Shown: piece by piece, positions 21,620-31,796 of the stretch
How positions within the stretch are numbered: position 1 is the first letter of the stretch
How the letters are laid out: each line of letters opens with the position of its first letter
NCBI RefSeq assembly: GCF_918797505.1
Contig: NC_092793.1
Span: 992,001 to 1,056,000 of the forward strand
Origin: Bemisia tabaci
Lineage: Eukaryota > Arthropoda > Insecta > Hemiptera > Aleyrodidae
Reading direction: 5' to 3'
Length of the DNA stretch: 64,000 bases
Translations under genes and position numbers: made by a program
The notes under the pieces: model-generated
Told to the model about the DNA's origin: nothing
The model's database searches: none
Seen by the model: only the letters and a program-made list of their open reading frames with translations

Positions 21620-22748
21620 TTAAAAGTGCATCTTGTTGATTATTTTCACAGGAGCCATGACAATACCCGCAAACAAGGCTGCAACGGAATGCATTATTCT
21701 TCCAACAACCGCAGGCGCCGCGACTTTTTTTAATGTACGTGCAAGATATCTTGCTTTAAATTTCGCCCGAAGTGGGATTTTGCAAGGTAATGATGGGGAT
21801 GAGGCCATATCAGCTGCTATTCTTCCACCCCTGGTCACACGCGTAGGTATTTCTTCATGCTCACTCATTGCTGTATAATTGAGGATAGGAGCATACAGTG
21901 TGGCAGCATCCTCTGAAGGTGGAAGATTAGCGAGATTTTATACATTGTGGAAAAAAGTCCAAAAATAGCTTTTATACCTAAATTCAGCCAAAGTTTTTCT
22001 CTGCTCACCCTTGTAGCCATATAATCGGAGTAAAAATTATTTTCTTGCTTTCAGGCTGATTTTTTAAGCATCTGAGCTGATTAACTTATTAAAGCTGAGT
22101 TGGTCTCCAAGATTGCTAAAAACTTAACTTTGACTTGCCTGAAGAGTGATGATATTGTGTCACACCCACTAATGGCATGAATGAATAATATGTGTTTGGC
22201 TTTCACTTTATTTTGAAGGCTGTCTCTGTTGAAAGGTATTTAAAAAGTCTTACCCTTGCCAGATTTTGGAAGAAAAGCATTTTTGACGTTACATGACTGA
22301 GCTGTAAGGAGGACAAGAAGGTCAATATCTTTTCCTACAATAACAGCAATTTTGCCCTGTTTTGCCATTTCCAAGACCTTTGAAAGTATGATTGTGTCAG
22401 CGACATCTTCTGCTTGAAACACAAACACGGTTTCGGCCCTGAAACGTTTCATGAGCATTTGGATCAAACGGGATTTGTTTTAGCCGTTTTCAGAGAATTT
22501 TCTTGTGGTGTTACTGGGACCATACTTTCATGGAATCTTTATTTCCTTTGAAAAAGCTTGTCCGCCTCGCAATCTGTCAAGAGTTTTCGTGCTGCGTCTT
22601 GTAATATCCTTGGGATAGCCGCCGAAAACGACGACAGAAGTAGCGGAACATACTTCGGTTCTACAAGGGACACATACTCGTTGCATCTTGATGAAAATGC
22701 CTCATTTTGCCTCCAAATCACTCGATGGTGCAAAAAACGGACATACAT
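21620..22748 (-). pseudogene. Decayed transposon gene with a PIN-like domain
   Basis: Three minus-strand pieces (22748-22539, 22467-22240, 21868-21620) lie between inverted arms. The middle one reads FVFQAEDVADTIILSKVLEM and GKIAVIVGKDIDLLVLLTAQ. This matches the D.AD.LI......AVVVG.D.DLLVLL pattern of PIN/FEN-like nuclease domains found in many arthropod transposon-associated proteins. The pieces are in different frames with stops between, so this is a pseudogene or an intron-split gene. The first and third pieces are not recognised. Confidence 0.5.
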
Positions 22749-23104
22749 GACATAAGTAGGATTCTTGTCATCAATTTTATCTACACACGGTGTAAATGTA
22801 AAAACACATCATAAAATGTGGACATAGCCCCTTTAATACGCATGCCGTCTGCTAAGGTCAACAAAAGGGGATAGGGTGAGAGTTCGACAAAAAATTTTGA
22901 AGTTCATCATCTGATTATTTATTAACAGTTATGCCCCCAGATAATAAGAGAGGGCTCTTTTAAACAACATCGTTTACAACTCAAATTGAACTTCTGACCC
23001 GGAGGACGAAGGCCGACCGGCCGCACCCGGGCCATGAAAATGGGGAAGGACCGGAGGACCCTGCAGCTGCGCTCATACGGACCCCCCCCCCCCCCCCCCC
23101 CCCC

Positions 23105-23996
23105 TGTAACGAAGAATTTCATTCTTCGTTTTAAGTTTTTCCAATTCTTTTGTAGACCAAAATAGCGACAAATGTGTCACGGCTTGGCGACACCGCGCTG
23201 CGACGCCCGGTGACGGTACATCAGCTGTTTGAGTAATGAGAAGAAATGGAATACTGTTTCTCTCCTTTTTCTCTCTCGAAGATGCTCATTCTACTGCGAA
23301 ATCAGGATTTTCCGTAGATTTACCGAAAACGGAAAATTGTAAAAAATTTTAAACTACTATAAACGTCTGTAGGGAATTTTCCTACGTCCATTTCTGTAAA
23401 TTTTATATTTTAATTAATTTTTCTTGTAACAAAAATTTTGCAACGAATGTCGAGATCGTCTTCCAATATCTTCAAATCAATCTGATAGCCCTCTAAGCTA
23501 AACATTGTACATCACCCTCTCCTTTCTGGAGGGTCACATCTTCTCTCATTTTTTCTGAATCTTTCTCGACTTGAGGTGCACGTTAGTGAGTGGCATCTCG
23601 TCGAGCCCTCTGTCCATTCACTTTCCTCTTTTTCTCTTCTTCTGTGCTGAGGTGCACGTTGGTGAGTGGCATTTCGGCTTCCCTTTTCTTTCATTATTTC
23701 GGCTAAATTATTATTATCATAATTTTGAGTGTAGGTTGAGTAGGATCCTCACAAATTTAGCCAACGACAGGACATTCTTTTTGTACTAAATAAACCAAGA
23801 AATTTGAGACATAAGATTTTGATTTTTCTTCCCCTCTTTCAAACTCATCATTTTTAAAATTGGCGCCCGAATCCAGGATCCCGGCGAGCTCATTCCGGCA
23901 CCTCCAGTAACGTTGGCTTATCTTATACCAGAAGGACGTATGTGTCTCTGATGTCTTGGACCTGCTTCGCAGTGAGGGGGGATTTGCCTCGTTACA
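23105..23996 (+). mobile_element. Probable solo LTR in a C-run
   Basis: The segment starts TGTAACGA and ends TCGTTACA, a 7-8-bp terminal inverted repeat with TG...CA. It lies inside a C-run (at least 13 C before, 6 C after) that would hide a 5-bp duplication. An AATAAA signal lies near 23787, typical of an LTR. A TGGCGCCCGAA word near 23862 looks like a lysine-tRNA primer site; if real, the LTR would instead end near 23850 with some internal leader attached. No gag or pol follows. Two copies of GAGGTGCACGTT(A/G)GTGAGTGGC lie at 23574 and 23650. Confidence 0.6.
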
Positions 23997-24102
23997 CCCC
24001 CCACCTTACCCACTGCCGTTCTTGAGAGTCAAGAACTCAAAATTGCACTCATTTTATCATTCATATCTAAACTCATCTACGATTTAATGATTAATTGCCT
24101 TA

Positions 24103-24999
24103 GAGTACAATAGAGTCGCAAAGTACTGGAGCGCCGATGAAGCCAATCCATGAACAGGCGTTTCCGAACCGCGTGTGCTCCGAAAAGTGTGAACCAAGTG
24201 TGAACCCGACGGCATTTTGTAACACGGCGGCTTATGGAGGGATCAAGAACTGCTTGCGTTTTTGCGACATTTTATAATTCAATCAGCATTAATTTTTGCA
24301 AGTTTTGCTATTAAAAGGTAGTCAAAGCCATAATGAATCTATTGATGTTTATTACTCCTGGATAATATTCATATTGGGATTTAATTTCTGACTTATACAA
24401 AGTGTGAACCAACCGGCATTTCTTATCACGGCGGCTTACGGGAAAAGCAACGACTGCCTGTGTTTTTTCCACATATTTTAATTCAATCGATATTAATTTG
24501 TGCAAATTTTGCTATAATTAGATAGTCAAAGCCATAATGAATCCATTGATGTATATTACTCCTGGAGAATATTCATATAGGGATTTAATTTCTGACTTAT
24601 ACCAAGTGTGAACCAACCGGCACTTTTTAACACGGTGGCTTATGGAGAAATCAACGACTGCTTGTGTTTTTTTCGCCATTTTTAAATTCCATCTATATAA
24701 ATTTGTGCAAATTTTGCTTTAAATAGATATTCAAAGCCATAACGAATCCATTAATTTATGTTACTCCCGGATAATATTCATCTATGGACTCAATTTTAGA
24801 CTTAATACCGGCCTACTTAGCTGGTTCAATGTGTATGGACCTCACTGTAACGGAGCCGAGTCGGGGAGTGGGGAGCGCTGAGCGCCAGTCTCTGCACGTG
24901 CGTCATCGCTAGTCGCCGCAAACATCTCATGACTGCACAAAACAGCCTCCAAAAGTGGCTTCAACGGCGATCCAGTACATTGCGACTCTAATGTACTCT
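24103..24999. mobile_element. TA-flanked MITE carrying three 205-bp repeats
   Basis: Ends share an imperfect inverted repeat of about 45 bp: left GAGTACAATAGAGTCGCAA, right TTGCGACTCTAATGTACTC. TA flanks both sides (24101-24102 and 25000-25001). Most of the 897 bp consists of three tandem units. No coding capacity. Confidence 0.82.
24190..24815 (+). repeat. Three tandem units of about 205 bp
   Basis: Units begin GTGTGAACC at about 24198, 24401 and 24606 and share CACGGYGGCTTAYGG, TCAAAGCCATAA and ATTCATAT(A/T)GGGA. The second and third are closest to each other. Confidence 0.85.
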
Positions 25000-25006
25000 A
25001 TGTTAC

Positions 25007-26016
25007 GAGGGGCGTTCGTAAAGTAAGTATATATCTTTATTTTCTCCGGAACTAATGAAGATAAATTAAAACGGTAAAAAGTGTTTTAACCGTCATACTC
25101 TCAGCTTTTCAAAAAGCCTTCGTTTTTTAAATTTGGTCCACCCGTTCGCGAGTGACGTCATTTTTCCCGCGCCCATCTCTCGTCACCGCGTGTCCAAAAT
25201 ATTCGAGCGCGGCGGAGCTCCTCAGACGAGTACATGTTTTGGCTCCGGGATTTTGGGTCGCTCAAGGAATATTGCTGATCGATTTCTTAGGAAGAGGAAA
25301 AAACGATCGATGCCGCAAAATATTGTGAAGTTTTGAAAAAACTTAATTCAGCGATCAAGCGAAAACGGCCCGATCTTTTGTCTCGTCAAGTTTTGTTCCT
25401 TCAAGACAACGCTAGGCCTCATGTGGCTCATGTGACTAGAGACTTGTTCGCCTCATTCAAATGGGACCTTTTTCCTCATCCATCGTACTCACCGAACCTT
25501 GCTCCATGCGATTTTCATCTTTTTCCTGCGTTAAAGAAGAGCTTGGGTAGCCGAAAGTTCTCCACCGACGCAGAGTTGCAAGAAGCTGTAAAAAAATGGT
25601 TCCAACGACAGGATATGCGCAATTTTTTGAAGATTGAATCCACAAACTGCTAACATATAATCAGAAATGTGTTCAACTGGGTGGAGATCATGTCGAAAAG
25701 CAAGGTAAGACAATTCAAAGCCTGAAAGTTTCACATATTTATCCAATTAATGGTGTTACAACCTTTTTTAAAGTGAAAACGTGCGTACTCACTCGTCTGA
25801 GGAACTCCGCCGCGTTCGAATATTTTGGACACGCGGTGACGAGAGATGGGCGCGGGAAAAATGACGTCACTCGCGAACGGGTGGACCAAATTTAAAAAAC
25901 GAAGGCTTTTTGAAAAGCTGAGAGTATGACGGTTAAAACACTTTTTACCGTTTTAATTTATCTTCATTAGTTCCGGAGAAAATAAAGATATATACTTACT
26001 TTACGAACGCCCCTCG
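25007..26016 (+). mobile_element. mariner element with very long TIRs, internally deleted
   Basis: TA duplications at 25005-25006 and 26017-26018. The inverted ends start CGAGGGGCGTTCGTAAAG and extend about 225-238 bp (25007-25232 and 25778-26016), far longer than the usual 25-40 bp of mariner. The interior retains only the C-terminal half of a transposase. Near-identity of the two arms suggests the arm duplication is young. Confidence 0.92.
25235..25653 (+). pseudogene. mariner transposase, C-terminal half
   Basis: Encodes YCEVLKKLNSAIKRKR, then VLFLQDNARPHVA and YSPNLAPCDFHLFPALKK. These carry the second and third Asp of the mariner DD34D triad with exactly 34 residues between them. A one-base insertion in the A-run near 25300 puts the ILLIDFL motif in another frame. 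The helix-turn-helix DNA-binding half is absent, its place being taken by the expanded TIR. Not functional. Confidence 0.92.
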
Positions 26017-26018
26017 TA

Positions 26019-26920
26019 ATTGCCTTGAAAGCTCTCTTTTTTCAGGGAGAGTTACGAAATTGCCTAACCTCAATACATACCTGAAACTTTGCAACGCTGT
26101 AACGGCATTTGATATCATCCCATCTTAACTGTTTTGGGCTTGTATTAATGGAAATTTTATGTAAGTACTTTAATTTTGAAAATAACTACTTTTGCCGTAA
26201 ATTCCATACGAGTTATTTCGATTGTTTGACCGAAAACGCAAATTTCGGCCATTTTTTCAAGATGGCGGCTCTGGCTCGCCTCAGACCTTTTCACAAATGT
26301 GAAATTCGGAGTCAGCGATCAAAAATACATGGGAATGGAATACCTATAAGAAAGTTTCCTTAGAAATTGTCTCTACTTTACCCCCGATATTGACTGGACC
26401 ACAGCTATTTTCGGCTAAAACGTTAGAAAAGTTCGATATTGAACTTGGGTCCAAAGGCGACGGTTGATCATATTCTAGTACCTATGTTACGTGCCTAGGT
26501 TTTCCTCAGATCATATTCGAGGCTCATGACCCATCACCTTTGGGCCCAGGTCGAAATCTGAGGTACAATCGCGAAAACCCCGATTTTTCAGCTATTATGG
26601 TCTCCGGAGCCATGTTTAGTTACCTGCTTTGCAGCCAAAAAAGTGAGTATCAACATAACGCAAGTATGTCTTTTACATATGCATTGTCAACTACGAAATA
26701 TTAAAAAATTCCGACTCCTTGGAGGGGCCGATCTCGGCCCAAATCGCAACCCTTACTTTATCATTTAATCCTCCCGTGTGCCAAACAATCGGATAAGATT
26801 TCAATAGGTGCATGAATATTGAACAGGGCATTTGACCAGAAAATCATTTTCGAAGTAAGCCCTGGACATACCTATACTGAAAATCAGCTCATTTAAAAAA
26901 TTAAGGATATTACCTACCTT
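26019..26920. other. Non-coding, no features recognised
   Basis: Contains one 84-codon frame (26109-26360) with no domain, overlapping CGGCCATTTTTTCAAGATGGCGG text that recalls the repeat family at 46.4 and 61.5 kb. Nothing else is supportable. Confidence 0.4.
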
Positions 26921-26924
26921 CCCG

Positions 26925-27620
26925 ATGACGTCATCGGTAGATCTTTCCAGTAACGTCATTATTGGACGTTTCAAAAAATGACGGAGATGACCAGATATGA
27001 GCTGCAGAACCAAATGTCATTCGTACTATGGACCACTAGACGAGGTTCGAATTTAAGCCTTAGGATACTTGTTTCTTTACCAAAATTTCACGTAAGACAC
27101 GATGCGCACAGCGAAAATTACCGAAATCAACTTCTTACGAAGATATTTAATGATTCTTGATGCGTGAATTCAAACCTCTCGCCTTTAAAACTCAATGCTC
27201 TACGTGACTCACATCGCGCGCTAAACGTTATCATGACAGTCTCTGCGATATAAAAATCTGGCAACCTCAATCTTGACGCTTTGGCTCAGCTGTAGCAAAT
27301 TGCTTATAGTTTGAACAACTCATGGTGGAAAATGAACATTGCTCGATTGAGAAGCTTGCTGAAACCGTTGCAGTGCACGATTTGACTCGCGTAGAGCTTT
27401 GAGTTTCTTGTGAGCGGGCAGTTCAAATTCCTCGTAGCCTATGTGAAATAAAAACGTTAATATCTCCGTTAGGAGTTGGTTTCAGTAATTTTCGTTGTGC
27501 GCGTCGTGCTTCACGTGAAATTTTGGTGAAGAAACATGAACGAGGATGCTGAAATTCGTACCTTGTCTAGTGGTCCATTGTATTGCTTCATCGGCAACCC
27601 TTTGGATGACCTCATTTGGA
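26925..27620. mobile_element. Inverted-repeat element (about 170-bp arms)
   Basis: Left arm about 26985-27150 and right arm 27440-27612 share TGGACCACTAGAC(G/A)AGGT, ACCAAAATTTCACGT and GCGCACA(G/A)CGAAAATTAC in opposite orientation at roughly 80 percent by eye. GATGACG words lie near both outer ends. No coding capacity; the target duplication is not resolved. Confidence 0.65.
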
Positions 27621-27639
27621 GAGACCGTTGATGACGCCA

Positions 27640-28075
27640 TCAACCTGCATCCTTAATGATGTCATTCTTGGGATTTTCGCAGAAGTCGTTCCTGAATTTA
27701 TCACGGTGTGCGTTCGTTATAGACAACGGTCGCGTCCTTTTGTTGCTTAGGTATCCGGTGAGAACGTTGAGATTTTTGCGATCGTTCTTGAACTGGAGTT
27801 GACCCGTTGCTGATTGCCATGCCCGATGACTGTCGTGGCGGCTCAACAGCTCAGTAGGAATCCAAGCACCTTTGGGCGGATTGCGGAGCTGGATTGTTGA
27901 GTACACATAGTAACCTAAGACTAGGTGTTCTGCCGCCATGAAAGTCACGTGACAAGCAGTTGGACTGCAAGTAGGTAACTCAACGGAAAACTCTTCAATT
28001 TCTCCTCTGTTGTCTAAAACGAACGCATCTGATGTATCTATAAACCGATTCAATTGGTTGTGCATAAAAGTTTTC
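27640..28075 (-). pseudogene. MAM-like domain, second half
   Basis: The frame has RFIDTSDAFVLDN, then GEIEEFSVELPT and CSPTACHVTF, followed by AWQSATGQLQF. These correspond to the yIDtS...GdiA.L.S..f.PT, C..F and W..a...... landmarks of MAM domains, and to the intact exons at 53.1 and 47.5 kb, but here in one uninterrupted block. The domain end (usually GDIAIDD...C) is absent; the frame ends after a basic tail. The splice phase from the preceding exon (28127-28300) does not match the likely acceptor (AAG at 28076), so the copy may be decayed. Confidence 0.5.
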
Positions 28076-28126
28076 TTGGAACCGGTGAAAAATTGTGAAA
28101 GTAAACTGTAAAATGTTAATAGGTAC

Positions 28127-28300
28127 CTTTTTCTGTTCCTAAAGTGTGATCATGGAGCGCTGGATTCCGCAGTGAGAGCCCAGATGTTCGTTCCCAATCG
28201 ATATCATCCAATCTCTCTCGCAAAATGACATTGCCCCACTCACATTCATCCACTTCGAACGTACAGTCGCCAGACTGAGCTGCTGCTATTTGGGGAGCAG
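28127..28300 (-). CDS. MAM-domain exon, first half
   Basis: A 174-bp exon bounded on the minus strand by an acceptor TTTTCAG and a donor GTACCT. It encodes CTFEVDECEWGN, DDIDWERTSG and ALHDHTLGTEK. This matches the opening of a MAM domain: C.FE...C.W, D..DW.R and DHT.G. The preceding residues APQIAAAQSG look like an interdomain linker. MAM domains are extracellular adhesion modules stabilised by disulphides. It lies in the same orientation as the three exons at 47-58 kb, but about 19 kb away and with a linking exon missing, so membership in the same gene is inferred. Confidence 0.62.
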
Positions 28301-28621
28301 CTGAAAATCAAATCAGACTGATTAAAGGAAAAACTAAAAGCGGCAAAACTTTTCGATTAATAATACCCAGAGACACGATAGAGAACATGTTGCAAGATTT
28401 TTTTCTCATTAATTACACATCTTTCGAAAATCTCAATATTTTTTTAAAATTGAAATACGTAGCCAACTTACATTAATCCAGTAAAACACATAACAATTTA
28501 CAAGCTTGAAATGGTAGTCTAGAACTACTCCACGATTTTAGAAACTAGAGAAGATGTTCCAAAAAGGGCGGTTGACCTCTCCCCCTTGCATTTAGCTAAA
28601 AATTCGCTCATAGATGTTGTG

Positions 28622-29820
28622 CTAGGCGTCTCGAAGCCTGGGCAAAATTTTAGCCCCCACCAGTGACATTGAATCACGTAGGTAGACCTTGCATCTGGCT
28701 CGGTACTGTACAGGCGAAGTGCGACAAGTTTCTCGGATCACCACGATGGGCCGGAAGGGAGGGGGAGAGAGCGTGCGTCCCGAGCACTCGGAGAGACTGC
28801 AGAGAAGTATAAGGAGAATCCAGTCGCGCGCTCTGTTTTTCGCTTATAACTCGTTTCAAGTCCATTTTTAGATAAAATTCCCAGGGATAAAAGTTAGAGA
28901 GCATGTAATTTTACAACCAAATTGCAAAGTTTCACTTCTTCGAAGCAATTAAAAACCGAGAAAAAAGCCTCATAGTCTGACTAAAATTCACCGGGGCCGC
29001 TACTGCGCATGCGCAGATGTGCGCAATTGGGACACACGAACTCATCGATGCGGGTCGGTGCAAACACTCATCGGTATGCGAATTTTTAAAAGTTATCTCA
29101 CCTTACGTAACACAGGATGCACGGTCTACGTGATTCAATGTCTTTGGCCCCCACCAAAAACATTGAATCACGTAAACCGTGCGTCCTGTGTTACGGAAGG
29201 CGAGACAACTTTTAAAAATTCGCATGCCGATGAGTGGTGGCACCGACCCGCATCGATGAGTTCGTGTGTCCCAGTTGCGCACATCTGCGCATGCGCAGTG
29301 GCGGCTCCAGTGAATTTTCGTCGGATTGTAAGACTTTTTTCCTCGTTTAATAATTAGTTCGGAAAAATGAAAGAATGCTATTCAGGTGTAAAATTATGCG
29401 TTCTAAAACTATTTTTCTTAGGAATTTTGTCTGAAAATGGACTCTAAACGAGATATTCGTGAAAAACCGAGCGCGGGCATCAGTGGCGTGGCGTGAATTG
29501 CGATATATCGATTGTTATGCCATTTAAACCTATGGAAAAAGATCGATTATCAGGGCATTCGCAGCGAACACCTTAGTAATCGATTCTTTACTATAGCTTC
29601 AAATGGCGATATATCGATAATCGATCTTTCACGCCACGCCACTGGCGGGCATGAATTCTCCACTGCCTCTTTGCAGTCTCTTCGAGTGCTTATGGGGCAC
29701 GCTCTCCCCTTCCCCGCCCGCCCATCATGGGGCTGCGAGAGACTTGCTTCGCTCCGCCTGTACTAAACCGAGCCGGACGCACGGTCTACGTGATTCAATG
29801 TCTTTTGCCCCCACGAATAA
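28622..29820. mobile_element. Nested palindromic element (foldback-like, about 1.2 kb)
   Basis: Arms fold about 29153. The inner arms carry GCGCATGCGCAGATGTGCGCA, CATCGATGCGGGTCGGTG and CGTGATTCAATGTCTTTGG in mirrored order. Outer arms repeat the same end motif (GACATTGAATCACGTAG at 28667, CTACGTGATTCAATGTC at 29787) plus an AGAGCGTGC...GAGAGACTGCA block. The end motif thus occurs four times, as if two short elements were joined end to end. The right arm is interrupted by an hAT-type MITE at 29481-29644. Confidence 0.75.
29481..29644. mobile_element. hAT-type MITE (164 bp, 8-bp duplication)
   Basis: Ends are CAGTGGCGTGGCGTGAA and its reverse complement; the 8-bp duplication GCGGGCAT flanks it (29473-29480 and 29645-29652). 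CAGTGGCG-like ends and 8-bp duplications are hallmarks of hAT elements. The subterminal zones contain mirrored CGATATATCGAT words. Confidence 0.9.
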
Positions 29821-30530
29821 TTAGGAGGGAGCAAGCTAGGGGGGGGGGGCAAAGTTGTCATTCAAAGAGCGTTATCTCCGAAATTATTTGAGAGTGAGTG
29901 TGCGGTTTGCGCTCACACAAAAACCGTCAAAAAATATTCCCTACAAGAAGTATGCTGTTTTGATGGTTGCATAATTAAGCGTGATCATAATTCGATTTTA
30001 ACTGTTCGAATTTTTTCCGTTTATCGTATCTCCTCTCAAGTGATTCTCCGGATCTTCTTCCCTCCCGCAGCCCAAGTCTGTTTCCGATTTCCTCCCGCTA
30101 ATGACCTTTAATAAAATGAAGCGGTAACGCCGCATTAATCTTGTCACCTCATCAGTGCGAGCAGATGTGCTTTGATACCATTGCGCTGATTATAATCACG
30201 GAGCTCTGACCTGCACTTTGGACCTGTTTATTGAAATCTGAAAATACGCCGTAAGCGTGTTTTATTACGCCATGTATTCGGCTTTTCGTTCCTTATGGGA
30301 AATATGTACTATGTAAATCGAATCGACTGAATACCGGTTAGGGCATCAGGCCTAAAATCGCGATATATCTCGAAATGTGACGTAGTAACATTAAAGCGGT
30401 CTATTACTAATGTCACGTAATCCTCGAACAAAATTACCCAGCACTTATGAACATCTACAACCAAATCTAGTGAATGTCAACAAATATGTCGAGACATTAA
30501 AAAAGAGAAAGCGAACTATGGTATAGATCG
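29821..30530. other. Non-coding, no features recognised
   Basis: No recognisable gene or element border; a G-run of 11 lies near 29842. Confidence 0.4.
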
Positions 30531-30619
30531 TTGTACCAATGCCAAGGTCCTTGGCGCCACAATCGTATCGTGCGCGTCTTTCAGATCGTACGTGATCGGA
30601 ACGGTCAGATTAACGCTTA

Positions 30620-30935
30620 CAATCTTGAAAATTTCCGTGCTCCAGTTTGGTGTGTATCTTTTCTCGAACATGGCTTTGAGTCTGGAGATCCGGACGTGAT
30701 GACCGACTTTCAGTTTTCATCTGGCCAGACGTCTCTTCTCGCTTTTACTCAGCAGCGGCCCAACTCAAAGTAAATGAGAAGGTATATTTTAAGACAACTC
30801 CTAAAGATGTATGGCAACATACTAAAATTGTAAGTAAATGCAAAGAACCAAACTCATACATTGTGCAAACAGAATCAGCAGGTAATCAGTATAGACGGAC
30901 TCGTCTATACATCAAAGAATACCAAAAAAATTAAC
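30620..30935 (+). pseudogene. gypsy integrase C-terminal fragment related to gypsy-1
   Basis: 30764-30935 encodes AQLKVNEKVYFKTTPKDVW, CKEPNSYIVQ and QYRRTRLYIK, a clear sister of the gypsy-1 integrase C-terminus at 4709-4981. Upstream bases to about 30620 read in the same frame with several stops. It is followed about 220 bp later by a diverged gypsy-1-type LTR, so this is the 3' end of a truncated, older copy on the plus strand. Confidence 0.82.
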
Positions 30936-31156
30936 ATTAAATTTCAGCATCTCCCATTTTATATTTGGAATTATTTGATTGAAATAATAAACTTAACATT
31001 TTTGTAATTTAGTATATTAAAGTCATTAGGTATTATTATCAATGTAAGTGTTAAAGGATGTTAAATACTTTAAGTATTATGTGTTCTATTGATGAGTTGT
31101 TACATAAATCTTATCTAATTAAGTAGTTTTAACGCAAGCAATTTTTTTTTAAAACA

Positions 31157-31295
31157 AAGGAACATGTCGATATGGCAACTATGTGCGCGCAGCCGCCCAG
31201 GCTCCTGCGGAAGCGGCCCCCCTCAACACTACTGTCATGGCGTCCTATCACTAAAATCGGTCTTCTTTCCTTCGTTCCTTAGTTGTCTCAAGCCA
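31157..31295 (+). repeat. Relic LTR of the gypsy-1 family
   Basis: ATATGGCAACTATGTGCGC, GCCGCCCAGGCTC and GGAAGCGGCCCCC match the gypsy-1 LTR (reverse strand of 4151-4291) with scattered changes. The usual TGTTAG start is lost. An A/G-rich run precedes it as a polypurine-tract remnant. Confidence 0.78.
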
Positions 31296-31499
31296 CATCC
31301 AAGGTATCAACATTCTTCTTTGACGCATCGGGCTCATTTACACCCCTTTTAGTTTTCCTGTATACATCCGGCAGCCATGAAGAGGGTTACCTCCATGAGG
31401 AGGTTCTCAAATTTTATTTCATGCATACATATGAAACAGACTTTGGGAACTTTCTATCAACCTGACCCGCACTTTCTTCATCAAACCATCATAATTTTG

Positions 31500-31687
31500 T
31501 GTAATGTTGAGTGTGATGAAAAACAATGACAATGACAAATGACTGATTGACTGTGCAAAGAAACATGGTTTATTCAGACAAATCGAACATGATCGGATCG
31601 CGACATATGAACCACGATGAACGATGCGCACACACTGCGAGGTTCCGTTCTTCGCCGCTAGGGGGCGACACGAGACGGGACAATACA
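31500..31687 (-). repeat. gypsy-2 3' LTR (188 bp)
   Basis: TGTAATGTTGAG...GACAATACA; identical by eye to 38178-38365. Preceded by TTTTG. Confidence 0.95.
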
Positions 31688-31703
31688 TCTCCCTTTTCTC
31701 TTG
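31688..31703 (-). promoter_or_regulatory. gypsy-2 polypurine tract
   Basis: TCTCCCTTTTCTCTTG on plus, which is an almost purine-only run on the minus strand touching the 3' LTR. Confidence 0.8.
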
Positions 31704-31796
31704 AAAATAAAACTAACTAAAACTAGATGCTAAACAAATATCTCTCACCCTTTGACCGAAAAAAAAAAAAAAAAATTTACATAATGATTAAAGTTT

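Larger units (their letters stand above)
21024..24002. mobile_element. Long inverted-repeat DNA transposon, decayed, with an LTR-like insertion
   Basis: Arms with CCGGTCCTTCCCCATTTTCA and GGCCCGGGTGCGGCCGGTCGG occur at 21037-21092 and inverted at 22998-23060. A second pair (AGTTCAATTTGAGTTG...CCCTCTCTTATT) occurs at 21299-21355 and 22943-22998. The left arm has about 200 extra bases between the two blocks. A run of G outside the left arm corresponds to the run of C outside the right arm. Minus-strand coding remnants lie between the arms. Confidence 0.7.

Noticed and set aside
23857..23885. Primer binding site proving a complete LTR element start
   Set aside because: TGGCGCCCGAA is suggestive, but no gag or second LTR follows and the outer TG...CA borders in the C-run are better supported.
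24190..24815. CRISPR-like array
   Set aside because: Units are 205-bp tandem copies without unique spacers, inside a TA-flanked MITE of a eukaryotic genome.
29019..29357. A 112-codon gene at 29.0 kb
   Set aside because: It lies entirely within the two arms of a palindrome; the frame is a by-product of mirrored repeats.
30531..30773. An 80-codon host gene before the gypsy relic
   Set aside because: No domain; another frame through the same bases leads straight into the integrase C-terminus, so it is probably an out-of-frame shadow of decayed integrase.
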